Positions 38,353 to 46,574 of a stretch of 64,000 nucleotides of DNA are shown here, in pieces. Origin of the DNA: Bifidobacterium sp. ESL0775 (lineage in GTDB: Bacteria; Actinomycetota; Actinomycetes; Actinomycetales; Bifidobacteriaceae). Positions within the stretch are counted from its first letter, which is position 1, and each line of letters begins with the position of its first letter. The translations under genes were made by a program, and so were the position numbers. The stretch lies in contig NZ_CP113917.1 of assembly GCF_029395475.1 (NCBI RefSeq), forward strand, positions 1,798,001 to 1,862,000. The letters are read 5' to 3'. The notes under the pieces were generated by a model. That model searched no databases. It saw only the letters and a program-made list of their open reading frames with translations, and was not told the DNA's origin.

Positions 38353-39615
38353 TCACCGCAGATCCATGCCGACGACCACAGGCTCGGGAACCAAGCGGAT
38401 GCCGAATTTCGCCTCCACGCCGTTCTGGATGGCACGCGCCAGCTCGGCGACATCGCTGGCCTTGGCGCCGCCACGGTTGGTCAGGGCGAGCGTGTGCAAG
38501 GTCGAGAGGCCGGCTTTGGCGTCGGGGCGCACCTTGTAACCCTTGTGGAAACCGGCATGGTCGATCAGCCACGCGGCCGAGGTCTTGACACCAGGTTCGC
38601 CGTCGGGCAAGGTCGCGTCGAAACGCGGGGCGTCTGGCGGAAGCTTTTCTGCCTGGGCCTTGGTCAATATCGGGTTCATGAAGAAGCTACCGCAACTGTG
38701 GCGGTTGAGGTTCGGCTGCGATCCGGCTTCATCATTCATGTTGGCCGGTTGCTCACGACTCGCCAACGAATTCGCCGACAACGCATCGGCAACGATATGG
38801 AAATTCTTGCAGCCGCGCATCAATGGCAACAGGTATCGGCCCGGGTCCTCCAACATGCCTTTGGCGGCACGCACCTTGAGCACGGCCCGACGAATGTCGG
38901 CAATCGGCATCCGCTCCCCCACTGCAACGCCGAGGGCCTTGGCCAGCTGGCCGAACGCGACCTCGTCGGTCCCGTTGCGCCGCAATGCAAAAGTGACCGA
39001 AAGCACCACATAGCGCGGTGTCGGAAAATAGTCGCCGGACGGAACCGCCGGAGCGCTATACATGCTGGACTTCAGAGCCGAACTACGGTATCCAAAACGC
39101 ATATCGTCACGATCAAGCTGGCGTATACTGCCACTTTCGCGATCGAAAATGCGGACCGAAGACACGGTTGAGGCGACCTCCTGGCCGTAGGCGCCGATGT
39201 TTTGCACCACCGAAGCCCCGACGGAACCAGGAACACCGGAAAGCCCTTCCACCCCGGAGAAACCGGAAACCACGCAAAAGTCCACGAAATCGTCCCAGTT
39301 CACACCCGCCTGGGCCACGATGGCGACGACACTGGCGTTCGCACCGGCATGGGCATCGTCGTCCAACACGGAAATGCCCTGCCGCTTATCGCGTACCACG
39401 ACGCCATGGAACGGCTCATCGGCGATCAACAGGTTCGATCCGCCGCCAATCACCAAAAGCGGCGATCCCGCGGCATCGGCATCACGCACAGCGGCGATGA
39501 ATTCCTCTTCGCTTTGCGGCTCGATGAAGCGGCCAACGGCTCCGCCCACGCCAATGGTGGTCAATTGCGCCAATGTGGGGGTTGTCGTTTTTAACGAGTC
39601 TGCATGCGTGGTCAT
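38353..39615 (-). CDS. murB: UDP-N-acetylenolpyruvoylglucosamine reductase
   Basis: MurB reduces UDP-GlcNAc-enolpyruvate to UDP-MurNAc in peptidoglycan synthesis. The FAD-binding motifs VIGGGSNLLIAD and GLSGVPGSVGASVVQNIGAYGQEV are present. The proton-donor Ser is in SCGSFFMNPIL, the C-terminal domain has WLIDHAGFHKG, and a conserved Glu lies near the end (LVPEPVVVG). The family core is interrupted by an insertion near 295-320 rich in Asn, Gln and Ser. At about 420 residues it is longer than the usual 300-350. The start MTTHADSLKTT is chosen over an upstream in-frame Met. It follows rpmG, with a terminator between. Confidence 0.95.
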   Translation of the reverse strand: MTTHADSLKTTTPTLAQLTTIGVGGAVGRFIEPQSEEEFIAAVRDADAAGSPLLVIGGGSNLLIADEPFHGVVVRDKRQGISVLDDDAHAGANASVVAIVAQAGVNWDDFVDFCVVSGFSGVEGLSGVPGSVGASVVQNIGAYGQEVASTVSSVRIFDRESGSIRQLDRDDMRFGYRSSALKSSMYSAPAVPSGDYFPTPRYVVLSVTFALRRNGTDEVAFGQLAKALGVAVGERMPIADIRRAVLKVRAAKGMLEDPGRYLLPLMRGCKNFHIVADALSANSLASREQPANMNDEAGSQPNLNRHSCGSFFMNPILTKAQAEKLPPDAPRFDATLPDGEPGVKTSAAWLIDHAGFHKGYKVRPDAKAGLSTLHTLALTNRGGAKASDVAELARAIQNGVEAKFGIRLVPEPVVVGMDLR

Positions 39616-39654
39616 GACGTGGTATCCATCTTTCCGTGTATTTGCGGGCAAATA

Positions 39655-39682
39655 TGAAAAAAGCCCGACCGAAGTCAGGCTT
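39655..39682 (-). terminator. Terminator between rpmG and murB
   Basis: In minus-strand RNA, AAGCCUGAC pairs with GUCGGGCUU (one G-U) around a UUCG tetraloop, followed by UUUU. This is a textbook intrinsic terminator 16 bases after rpmG. Confidence 0.92.
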
Positions 39683-39697
39683 CAATACCGCTAGGAC

Positions 39698-39868
39698 TCA
39701 ACGAGTCTCGCGGTGCACGGTTTCCTTGCCACAACGCGGGCAGAACTTCTTCAGTTCGAGACGATCCGGCGTGTTGCGACGATTCTTGGTCGTGATGTAG
39801 TTACGCTCTTTGCACACCGTGCATGCCAGCGTGATGCCCGGACGGACTGCTGCGCTCTTGCTTGCCAT
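39698..39868 (-). CDS. rpmG: 50S ribosomal protein L33, zinc-binding form
   Basis: This 56-residue protein ([20 protein letters not shown] ... [20 protein letters not shown]) has two CxxC pairs (16/19 and 43/46), so it is the zinc-binding C+ form of L33. It lies directly downstream of three tRNA genes on the same strand, a common actinobacterial arrangement, and is followed by a strong terminator. Confidence 0.97.
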   Translation of the reverse strand: MASKSAAVRPGITLACTVCKERNYITTKNRRNTPDRLELKKFCPRCGKETVHRETR

Positions 39869-39916
39869 TGGTTCACCTTCTGCGTGTCGTTCCTGCCGAC
39901 GTATGTCGGAAGTTTG

Positions 39917-39990
39917 TAGCGGGAAAGAGGCTTGAACTCTTGACCTTACGATTATGAGTCGTACGCTCTAGCCAGCTGAGCTATCCCGCC
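39917..39990 (-). tRNA. tRNA-Met(CAT), elongator type
   Basis: Minus-strand GGCGGGA pairs with TCCCGCT (first pair G-U), discriminator A. The stem TACGA/TCGTA encloses CTCATAA with anticodon CAT. It is not an initiator type, since the acceptor is paired and the anticodon stem lacks three G-C pairs. A tRNA-Ile with modified CAT cannot be excluded by eye. Length is 74 nt; no CCA. Confidence 0.85.
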
Positions 39991-39994
39991 AGAG

Positions 39995-40066
<72 letters not shown>

Positions 40067-40067
40067 G

Positions 40068-40149
40068 TGGCGGATAGTGGATTCGAACCACTGAAGCTAT
40101 CAGCGGCTGATTTACAGTCAGCTCCCTTTGACCGCTTGGGAAATCCGCC
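40068..40149 (-). tRNA. tRNA-Tyr(GTA)
   Basis: Minus-strand GGCGGAT pairs with ATCCGCC, discriminator A. The stem GCTGA/TCAGC encloses CTGTAAA with anticodon GTA, and a long variable arm marks the bacterial tyrosine tRNA. Length is 82 nt. It is the first gene of the tRNA-Tyr-Thr-Met-rpmG unit. Confidence 0.95.
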
Positions 40150-40196
40150 AATCACTCACTTCTTGGCTTGAAAGCCTCGAAGCAGGCAACTTGACT

Positions 40197-40225
40197 ATAA
40201 TGGCACGGACCGCAGACGGATGCAA
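40197..40225 (-). promoter_or_regulatory. Candidate promoter of the tRNA-rpmG unit
   Basis: Minus-strand TTGCAT (40225-40220), a 17-base spacer and ATTATA (40202-40197; an overlapping TATAGT is three bases further on) lie about 45 bases before tRNA-Tyr. Confidence 0.4.
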
Positions 40226-40252
40226 GCCCACGACACGCCAAGTGTGTCGGGA

Positions 40253-40299
40253 ACAGAACGCCGCCAAACCAGCGAAACGTTGGAATGACGGCGTTCTGT
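40253..40299 (-). terminator. Hairpin after the HisC-family gene
   Basis: ACAGAACGCCG (40253-40263) pairs perfectly with CGGCGTTCTGT (40289-40299). It lies 50 bases past the aminotransferase stop. A second small repeat, CGACAC/GTGTCG (about 40231-40248), follows at once. The T-run is weak, so two hairpins may act together. Confidence 0.65.
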
Positions 40300-40348
40300 A
40301 ACGATTTTCACATCAGGACAAATGCCTGGCCTGACCTTGAGCTTCGCC

Positions 40349-41431
40349 TCAGGCGATGCCGTCGGCTTTGAGGCCCTTGCAGACCTCGATGACCCTGTCG
40401 TTGGCCTCGGTCTCGCCGATGGAGATGCGGATGCCCTCGCCGTCGAAGACGCGGGTGGAAAGGCCCTTGGCCGTGAAACGCGCGGCGGCCTCGGCGGTTT
40501 TGTCGCCCAACGGCAGCCAGAAGAAGTTCGCGTACGGTTCCGGGAAGTCCCATCCCTGCTCGCGCAGCGCCTTGACTACGCGACCGCGTTCGCCGATGAT
40601 CCCCTGCACACGCTCCATAAGCTCGTCCTTGGCATCGAGCGAGGCGATAGCCGCGATCTGGGCTGACTGCGTGACGCCGAACGGCAGCGACATCTTGCGC
40701 ATGCCGGTGATCACGTCGGGCTGGGCTACGCCGTAGCCGATGCGCAGACCAGCCAGGCCGTAGGCCTTGGAGAAGGTGTGCGCCACGACGATGTTCGGGT
40801 ACTCGCGATAGAGCTTCATGCCCACGCTGGTGTCCGGGGCCGTGTTGAAGTGGATGTAGGCCTCGTCGAAGAGCACAATGACGTCACTGGGAACGGCTTC
40901 CATCAGGCGGCGGGCATCCTTGTCACTGACCGAGGAGGAAGTAGGGTTGTTGGGGTTGTTGACGATGATCATGCGGGTCTTGTCGTTGATCGCGGCGATC
41001 ATGCCGTCGATGTCGTGGCCGCCGTCGGGACGGTTGGGGATCTGGACGCTGGTGGCGCCGGCGCCGGAGACGATGATCGGGTACGCCTCGAAACTGCGCC
41101 ACGGGTAGATCACCTCGTCGCCAGGGCCTGCCAGCAGGTTGGTGAGCTGGGTGATGACCTCGGTAGATCCGCAGCCGAGGACGATCTCGTCCTGACCGAC
41201 CTCATAATCCTTGGCAAGACGTTCGATGACCTGCCAACCACCCATGTCCGGGTAGCGGTTGATGCGGTCGAGCGCATGGTCCTCGATGGCCTTCTGCACG
41301 CTTGGCAGCGGCGGGTTCGGATTCTCGTTGCTGGAGATCTTGTAGGAACGCTGGCCCGCGACTGCGGGGGCCGGCTTGCCCTGCTTGTAGGCGGGGATGG
41401 TATCAACTATGGCACGATGTTTGAAAGTCAT
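40349..41431 (-). CDS. HisC-family aminotransferase (histidinol-phosphate or aromatic amino acid)
   Basis: This PLP fold-type I enzyme is about 360 residues long. Motifs are SSNENPNPPLPSV near the N-terminus, NPNNPTSSSVS, DEAYIHF and the cofactor Lys in AHTFSKAYGLAGLRIGYG. The family includes HisC and the actinobacterial aromatic aminotransferase (Pat), which differ by few residues. No other his gene is nearby, so the aromatic role is at least as likely. The start MTFKHRAIVDTIPAYKQG is chosen because the family begins here; two nearby starts lie upstream. Confidence 0.82.
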   Translation of the reverse strand: MTFKHRAIVDTIPAYKQGKPAPAVAGQRSYKISSNENPNPPLPSVQKAIEDHALDRINRYPDMGGWQVIERLAKDYEVGQDEIVLGCGSTEVITQLTNLLAGPGDEVIYPWRSFEAYPIIVSGAGATSVQIPNRPDGGHDIDGMIAAINDKTRMIIVNNPNNPTSSSVSDKDARRLMEAVPSDVIVLFDEAYIHFNTAPDTSVGMKLYREYPNIVVAHTFSKAYGLAGLRIGYGVAQPDVITGMRKMSLPFGVTQSAQIAAIASLDAKDELMERVQGIIGERGRVVKALREQGWDFPEPYANFFWLPLGDKTAEAAARFTAKGLSTRVFDGEGIRISIGETEANDRVIEVCKGLKADGIA

Positions 41432-41562
41432 ACCCGTCATTGTAAGCCGCAAAAGAGATATTGCCTACGTTGCGGTTCGCTTTCAAGACGGAACAAAACA
41501 AAAATGCGTCCCAGCCGTTTACATGGCTGGAACGCATCTGATAAAACTTGGCGACTACGCGA

Positions 41563-41856
41563 TCAGTTCATGATCGCGAGCACGTCGCGGGCGCCAACGA
41601 TGAGGTAATCCTCACCCTTGTAGTGCACCTCGGTGCCGCCGTACTTGGAATAGAGCACCTTGTCTCCGACCTTGACATCCATCGGGATGCGCTTGCCGTT
41701 GTCATCGCGACGACCTGGGCCGACGGCCAGAATCTCGCCCTGCTGCGGCTTTTCCTTGGCGTTGTCCGGAATGTAAAGGCCGGATGACGTCTGCGTCTCC
41801 GCTTCAGCTTGCTTGACAATAATCTTGTCTTCCAACGGTGTAAGTGAGATCGACAC
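41563..41856 (-). CDS. groES: Co-chaperonin GroES
   Basis: GroES caps GroEL. The 97-residue product [48 protein letters not shown] has the mobile loop ([11 protein letters not shown]) and the dome region of the family. The start is GTG, fixed by AGGAGG six bases upstream; a longer frame runs through the ribosome-binding site and is not used. No groEL follows within the window, so the chaperonin genes are split, as is usual in Actinobacteria. Upstream is a perfect CIRCE element. Confidence 0.97.
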   Translation of the reverse strand: MSISLTPLEDKIIVKQAEAETQTSSGLYIPDNAKEKPQQGEILAVGPGRRDDNGKRIPMDVKVGDKVLYSKYGGTEVHYKGEDYLIVGARDVLAIMN

Positions 41857-41962
41857 TGTGGACCTCCTCTTTCTTAAGTGAGAGTTTATTTCCTCGCGCG
41901 AGGACACCGCTTTCAGAGGCTGACGATCACTTTCGGCACCGTCCCTTTGCGCTTACCTGTCT

Positions 41963-41992
41963 ATCGTAGCGCGAAAATTAGCACTCTGCCAA
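41963..41992 (-). promoter_or_regulatory. groES promoter
   Basis: Minus-strand TTGGCA (41992-41987), an 18-base spacer and TACGAT (41968-41963). The -35 falls in the central spacer of the CIRCE element, so HrcA binding would block it. Confidence 0.65.
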
Positions 41993-42004
41993 CCCGAGTG
42001 CTAA
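41978..42004. promoter_or_regulatory. CIRCE element (HrcA operator)
   Basis: TTAGCACTC-N9-GAGTGCTAA, identical to the published CIRCE consensus in both arms, lies 122 bases before the groES start. HrcA is the heat-sensitive repressor of chaperone genes. Confidence 0.95.
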
Positions 42005-42103
42005 CGCTCTGAGTGAAACCTTCACAATTGAGGGTCACAAACGTTGGTATTCCAACAAACAAACCATGTAACAAGTAGAGAAATAAAATCTTGAGTCTAT
42101 TGC

Positions 42104-43546
42104 TCAGACGTTGCGACGCTCGAGAATCTTCTCCAACCCCGTTCCCAAGGAATCGGAAGACACCGCCGGCGCCTCGGCATCGGCCGAGAGCTCAGAGGCG
42201 TGGAATTCCTCAGGATCGCTGGCGTAAGCGCGGGAATCGTCATTCGTCTTGCCGTTCTTCTTGGTGGCGACTTTGGCACGCTTGCGGCTCTTCTTCGCGG
42301 ATTTCCTGTTCTCGGAGGCGTCTTCCGGTTTCGCTGTGGCCTTGGCCTTGGCGACCTGGCGGGTGGACTTGATCTCGAGGCTCTTCGGCTCCTCGCTCTT
42401 GACCTCGACGCCGTTGCGCGGCGCCCCCAAGGAGAAGGAGATGAGGTCCTGGTTCGACGCCAGGTCAACGACATCCAAAGCCGGGGCTGGATGGACCTGC
42501 TTCAACTCGTGGGTGGCGTCGCTGGGCTCTTGGGGTTGCGTCTTCGACGCCGCAGCATGCTGCACGGGAAGAGAATCGGCTGGAGAGGTATGTTTGCGGC
42601 TCTTAGATGCTTGACTCGCCTGCTTTACTGGCTTTACCGACTTCGGAGCGTCTTGCCCTTCTTTCGACTGCTGAGACTTATTGACGGACGGCGATGCCGC
42701 CTGCAATTTACGCTGTTTAGTCTTGGCCGGCGAAGAGGATGGCGCGGCCTTCTTGCTGCTGGAAGTCACACCCACATCAGCGGCCTGACGCGAGGCACCC
42801 TTTTGGGAATCCTTACGGTCTTTCGTCTGCTGATTGCGGGCACGCTGACGCTCGATACGCTCTTTCTCGGCCTTGGTCTCACGCAAAGCCTGCTCGATCT
42901 CATGCTCGGCCATCATGCCGGTCGGCTGCTCGTCCACCGAAACAAGAGCCTGGGCGGCATCGCGAACGGCGACATTGTTTTGCTTGGCGGGCCGTGAACC
43001 ACTCTTTTGAGCCTTGGCTGCCGTCTGGCGCTTGGCCTTCAGATTGCGTTCCCACGCGCGGGCGTGATTGGCGGTGCGTATGCCGAGCGCCACCACCACG
43101 GCCAGCAAAACCGCGGGAATCAAGGCGAACAACGGGCTGAACTTCAACGGGAACGAAATGCCGAAAACAAGCAGTGTGACGACCAGCAATGAAGCGGAAA
43201 TGATGGCCCGACGATGGGCGGCTTCACGGCGCAACTTGCGGATATGGGCGACCTTCGCGCGCTCTTTGCCGGCTTTTGCAGGGCCGGCGATCGACCGAGC
43301 CGATGACCCCGTCACGATATTTGTCTGTTCCGAACGCATGAGAACCCCTTCCGACAAAGGCTGACGATCATCGCAGAACCGTGTGCCGCTGCGCGCATCC
43401 ACCAGATGCAACGACGGCGAGTACTTGTCCTCACGGTGCTCGACCACCCTGTTCATGCTATCCGCCGTACGACGTGGCAGCCAGCCAAGTATCAGAATCG
43501 CGAGAATGACCAGCACAACAATGCTGCTCACCCACGTATAATCCAT
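42104..43546 (-). CDS. SepX/GlpR-like membrane protein (candidate division factor)
   Basis: The 480-residue product has an N-terminal membrane helix (about 6-24), then WLPRRTADSMNRVVEHREDKYSPSLHLVD, which resembles the post-helix W-x-RR ... FS-A-RLL segment of actinobacterial SepX/GlpR proteins. A short basic cytoplasmic part follows, then two closely spaced helices (about 113-155), then a charged coiled-coil-prone and disordered region to the end. This topology and the neighbours (GNAT, 5-FTHF cyclo-ligase, FmdB) match the Rv0996 neighbourhood of mycobacteria, where GlpR/SepX links gephyrin-like Glp to FtsZ rings. The identification is by synteny, topology and a short motif, not alignment. 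No glp (moeA) homologue is present in this window. Confidence 0.6.
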   Translation of the reverse strand: MDYTWVSSIVVLVILAILILGWLPRRTADSMNRVVEHREDKYSPSLHLVDARSGTRFCDDRQPLSEGVLMRSEQTNIVTGSSARSIAGPAKAGKERAKVAHIRKLRREAAHRRAIISASLLVVTLLVFGISFPLKFSPLFALIPAVLLAVVVALGIRTANHARAWERNLKAKRQTAAKAQKSGSRPAKQNNVAVRDAAQALVSVDEQPTGMMAEHEIEQALRETKAEKERIERQRARNQQTKDRKDSQKGASRQAADVGVTSSSKKAAPSSSPAKTKQRKLQAASPSVNKSQQSKEGQDAPKSVKPVKQASQASKSRKHTSPADSLPVQHAAASKTQPQEPSDATHELKQVHPAPALDVVDLASNQDLISFSLGAPRNGVEVKSEEPKSLEIKSTRQVAKAKATAKPEDASENRKSAKKSRKRAKVATKKNGKTNDDSRAYASDPEEFHASELSADAEAPAVSSDSLGTGLEKILERRNV

Positions 43547-43600
43547 ACACCCAAGAATAGAGAGTGTTAGTGACTTTTTACACGCGTGTAATTCGGCGTG

Positions 43601-44248
43601 TCATGCAAGCAAACGGCGCGCGAAACCCTGCGGCGCATCCTCGGCCAAGAGGCTATAGACATCGTGGTCGCGCCACTGGTTGTGGATGAACATGCTTTTG
43701 AGACGCAAGCCCTCGTGATGAGCCTCAAGTTTCTGCGCGACACGGCGGGAACGCTCGTTTTCGGGCAGCATCGAGATCTCCAAACGGTGCAGACGCGGGC
43801 CGGCGGCATCAAGCATCGCCCAATCCGCGAGGATCGCCACGGCCAAAGGCGCCACGCCAAGACCTGCATGACCCTGGTCGACCCAATAACCGATATTGGC
43901 CGAGCGCATCGACCCGTAGCACACCGCGCCCAAAGAAATCTGGCCGATAATGGCCATCTGGTATTCGATGACGAACAGGGCGCCGGCCCCGGATTCCTCG
44001 TCGAGGCGCTGCCGCTGGAGCCAGGTGTTGAACGTCAGCCTCGGCCCATGCATCGGATCGCTGGAATCCCAAGGCGTAAGCCACGCCATATTCCGTTGCC
44101 GGACATCGTTCCACTCGGCCTCGTCCTCGGCGACCATCGGACGCAGGCGAATCTGGATGGCGCCTTCGGGCGGCACCAGCTCGCGGGGCATGGAGATGGC
44201 ATGGGGATTGGGCGTAAGCGCGTTGCGTAGCGAGCGGAAGACTGACAC
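43601..44248 (-). CDS. GNAT-family acetyltransferase, RimJ/RimL-like
   Basis: The 215-residue product shows the RimJ-type GNAT fold: IQIRLRPMVAEDEAEWNDVRQRN at the start, FVIEYQMAIIGQISLGAVCYGSMRSANIGYWVDQGHAGLGVAPLAVAIL with the acetyl-CoA loop, and HRLEISMLPENERSRRVAQKLEAHHEGLRLK. In Actinobacteria this acetyltransferase lies between SepX/GlpR and the 5-FTHF cyclo-ligase. The acceptor is probably a protein N-terminus by family. The start codon is GTG at 44248 with no strong ribosome-binding site; ATG at 44191 is an alternative. Confidence 0.88.
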   Translation of the reverse strand: MSVFRSLRNALTPNPHAISMPRELVPPEGAIQIRLRPMVAEDEAEWNDVRQRNMAWLTPWDSSDPMHGPRLTFNTWLQRQRLDEESGAGALFVIEYQMAIIGQISLGAVCYGSMRSANIGYWVDQGHAGLGVAPLAVAILADWAMLDAAGPRLHRLEISMLPENERSRRVAQKLEAHHEGLRLKSMFIHNQWRDHDVYSLLAEDAPQGFARRLLA

Positions 44249-44400
44249 ACGTTCATAGTACGCGTATGCGCCTTACTTCACGTGAATCGGAAAATACGCC
44301 CTATTTCACACGAGTCAAAGAGATATACACGCCTACTTCGTGAGAAACCGAAAATAAGTTTCCTTGACACCACTCCACCACCTGCGTCTAGCATGGAGGC

Positions 44401-45141
44401 ATGGGAAACGATACGGACACGACGATGGAAACGCTCAAGGGACGTATGCGCCACGCCGCCATAGCCAAGCGCAAGACGGTGAGCGAAGCCGAACGCGCCG
44501 CGGCTGGGAAAACGTTGGCAGGCCAAGCGAAGGCGTTGCTCGCGGGTGGGCGACCTGTGTCCCGTGGAGTTGCGATACGCGCCGCGAATCATGATCAGCA
44601 CTGCATCTCGCTGGTCGCAGGCGACACCGTGGCGGCGTACGTTTCGATGGGCACGGAGGTGCCGACGCTGGATTTGTTGGAATGGCTGCTGGAACGAGGA
44701 GCACGCGTACTGGTGCCGCGACTCGGCGCCGGACGCGATATCGGCTGGAGCGAATACACGGGCCAGAACGGGCTGCGCGAGATGCCACGCACCGCCACCG
44801 GCGGGTTGCGGCCGGAAGAACCGAATGGTGAGGTCCTTGGACCGGAGGCGATTGAAAACGTGAAAATCGTGTTCATCCCTGCGTTCGCCATCGACCTTGA
44901 CGGGACCAGGCTCGGACGCGGCGGAGGCTGGTACGACCAGGTTCTCGGGCTTTGCCGGCCCGACGCGATCAAAGTCGGCGTCTGCTGGGATTGGGAATGC
45001 ATCGACGAGCACGATGCGGCGCCCCACGAGGCGCACGATCTGCCGGTAGATGCCGTAATCACACCCGAGCGCTCACTTTGGCTTCACCCGCGACGAACAG
45101 CGTCGGGGCTTGGACTAGGATATGAACAGTCGAGTCGTTGA
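44401..45141 (+). CDS. 5-formyltetrahydrofolate cyclo-ligase
   Basis: This enzyme uses ATP to convert 5-formyl-THF into 5,10-methenyl-THF, salvaging the folate store. The family motifs are MRHAAIAKRKTVSEAERAAAG at the N-terminus and VFIPAFAIDLDGTRLGRGGGWYDQVLGL, the substrate-binding GRGGGWYD block, near residue 175. Length is 246. GGAGG lies directly before the ATG (one-base spacing), so the true start may differ by a few codons. It is divergent from the GNAT gene, and its end overlaps the open frame leading into the FmdB gene. Confidence 0.9.
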   Translation: MGNDTDTTMETLKGRMRHAAIAKRKTVSEAERAAAGKTLAGQAKALLAGGRPVSRGVAIRAANHDQHCISLVAGDTVAAYVSMGTEVPTLDLLEWLLERGARVLVPRLGAGRDIGWSEYTGQNGLREMPRTATGGLRPEEPNGEVLGPEAIENVKIVFIPAFAIDLDGTRLGRGGGWYDQVLGLCRPDAIKVGVCWDWECIDEHDAAPHEAHDLPVDAVITPERSLWLHPRRTASGLGLGYEQSSR

Positions 45142-45167
45142 GTTTTTTACTTTTGCTGGAGGGACCG

Positions 45168-45371
45168 TTGCCTACCTATCATTACCGTTGCAAGAATTGT
45201 GGATACGATTTCACCGAGCAGCAGTCATTTTCCGACGACCCCATCACCGTCTGCCCGAAATGCGGCAAGGAACAGGTGCGCAAGGTCTATTCGGCGGTCC
45301 CCATCGAGTTCAAGGGGCATGGCTTCTATCGTACCGACAAGGGCGGGTCGTCTTCCACGTCCAAGAAGTGA
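45168..45371 (+). CDS. FmdB-type zinc ribbon protein
   Basis: The 67-residue product PTYHYRCKNCGYDFTEQQSFSDDPITVCPKCGKEQVRKVYSAVPIEFKGHGFYRTD is a classic FmdB zinc ribbon: CxxC, then CPKCG, and a C-terminal GHGFYRTD. The start is TTG, with GGAGGG four bases before it. The adjacent cyclo-ligase and this arrangement match Rv0991c-Rv0992c; a relative of Rv0991c has been reported to act as a redox-sensitive chaperone, but function here is inferred only by family. Confidence 0.9.
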   Translation: MPTYHYRCKNCGYDFTEQQSFSDDPITVCPKCGKEQVRKVYSAVPIEFKGHGFYRTDKGGSSSTSKK

Positions 45372-45437
45372 TTGGCAGATAACCCTGTAAATTCCAAGCT
45401 TTTTACGGATTTCTCACTGCGGGTTTTCATCCTTTTC

Positions 45438-45474
45438 GGCCGATGCATCGCCTATCTGGGCGCATCGGCTTTTC
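45438..45474 (+). terminator. Terminator after the FmdB gene
   Basis: GCCGATGC (45439-45446) pairs with GCATCGGC (45462-45469), followed by TTTT. It lies about 70 bases past the FmdB stop. The rest of the 45372-45633 gap holds no supported gene. Confidence 0.85.
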
Positions 45475-45633
45475 ATATCCTCACATCGCGTAAAACTTGC
45501 GTATTCATACGAGACGTTGGGTGTGGATAACTCCTTTCATCACTCCACCGCGACACACCTGTGATGTGCATAAGCCCTAGCGTTCGACCACAGTGGTCGT
45601 TTTTCCCTCGGAAATTTTCGATTATGGTCCATC

Positions 45634-46455
45634 ATGGTAGGCATGACGAACCATTTTCATATTGGCGGACAACCCGGCGAAGGACGAAAACCAACGCTCA
45701 AACAGCGACGCGACATGCGGCGGTTGCGAACGCTGTTGGCGGCGTTGTGCGCGGGACTGGCGGTGTTCTTCGCATTGCAATCGGTGACGAGCAGCATGGC
45801 CACCAAATCCGTGGTCACCGCCGTGCACGCCATCAAACGCGGCCACACCATTAACGCCGATGACGTCCGGCTCGTGAACATCGCCGACAGCCCCGCATTG
45901 TCGACGATGTTCACGTCCAACGAAGCGGTGGATGGATTGGTGGCGCAGGTCGATATCGCCGCCGGCAGCGTCATCTCAAGGCCGATGGCACGGGCCTCCC
46001 CGATAGTTGGCCATGGCTTGACGGTCATCGATGTGCGCGTCAGCGGCTCACAGGCCTCGCTGATTGTCGGCGACAAGGTGTCGCTGGTCGGCAGCGCGGG
46101 ATGCGAATCCGTGCCCAATCCGATAAGCCAGCCCCAGCCGCAGGGCCAGCAACCGGCGAATGCACCGAACGCAGAAAATCAACCGACAGCCGATGACGCT
46201 GGGAGTGACGGATCTGGAAACGGACAAACGCCGGCTGACGCCGGAGAGACGGGAGAAACCGATGGCGGCAGCGACGCGGCGCCAATGGAATCGACGGGCC
46301 GGATTTGCACATTGGCGCCGAAGGCGACCGTGACCGGCAACCCGCACCGCGATGACGGCGGAATCACCACCGCACGGCTGGCCATGCCACCACAGGACGC
46401 CTCACGGGTGATGGCGGTGCAGGAACGCATGCCCATCATGGCAGCGAGACTCTAA
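45634..46455 (+). CDS. SAF-domain membrane-anchored protein (CpaB-like)
   Basis: The 273-residue product has a basic cytoplasmic start (RRDMRRLRTL), one membrane helix at about 33-51, then a SAF domain (VVTAVHAIKRGHTINADDVRLVNIADSPALSTMFTSNEAVDGLVAQVDIAAGSVISRPM, about 60-122). A Pro/Gln/Asp-rich disordered stretch (about 168-225) follows, then a short C-terminal block. SAF domains next to CpaB-type proteins usually act outside the membrane, often in pilus or cell-wall systems; no pilus genes are here. An ATG at 45643 could also serve as start. Confidence 0.8.
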   Translation: MVGMTNHFHIGGQPGEGRKPTLKQRRDMRRLRTLLAALCAGLAVFFALQSVTSSMATKSVVTAVHAIKRGHTINADDVRLVNIADSPALSTMFTSNEAVDGLVAQVDIAAGSVISRPMARASPIVGHGLTVIDVRVSGSQASLIVGDKVSLVGSAGCESVPNPISQPQPQGQQPANAPNAENQPTADDAGSDGSGNGQTPADAGETGETDGGSDAAPMESTGRICTLAPKATVTGNPHRDDGGITTARLAMPPQDASRVMAVQERMPIMAARL

Positions 46456-46515
46456 GGGCGAATGCTGAAGCAATGATCTTTGAGGAGACGCTATGCGGGA
46501 CCATAGGGAAACATA

Positions 46516-46552
46516 GGAAAAGGTGACAGCCTGATGAAGCCATCACCTTTCC
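46516..46552. terminator. Bidirectional terminator between SAF gene and the small basic gene
   Basis: AAAGGTGA (46519-46526) pairs with TCACCTTT (46543-46550), with further A/T pairs at the base, between convergent genes. T-rich sequence follows on both strands to a modest degree. Confidence 0.65.
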
Positions 46553-46574
46553 GTATCTGTTGTGTACGAACTAC

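Noticed and set aside
40253..40299. CRISPR-like or mobile repeat near the tRNA cluster
   Set aside because: The two hairpins there are single inverted repeats with no repeated spacing; terminator function after the aminotransferase gene explains them.
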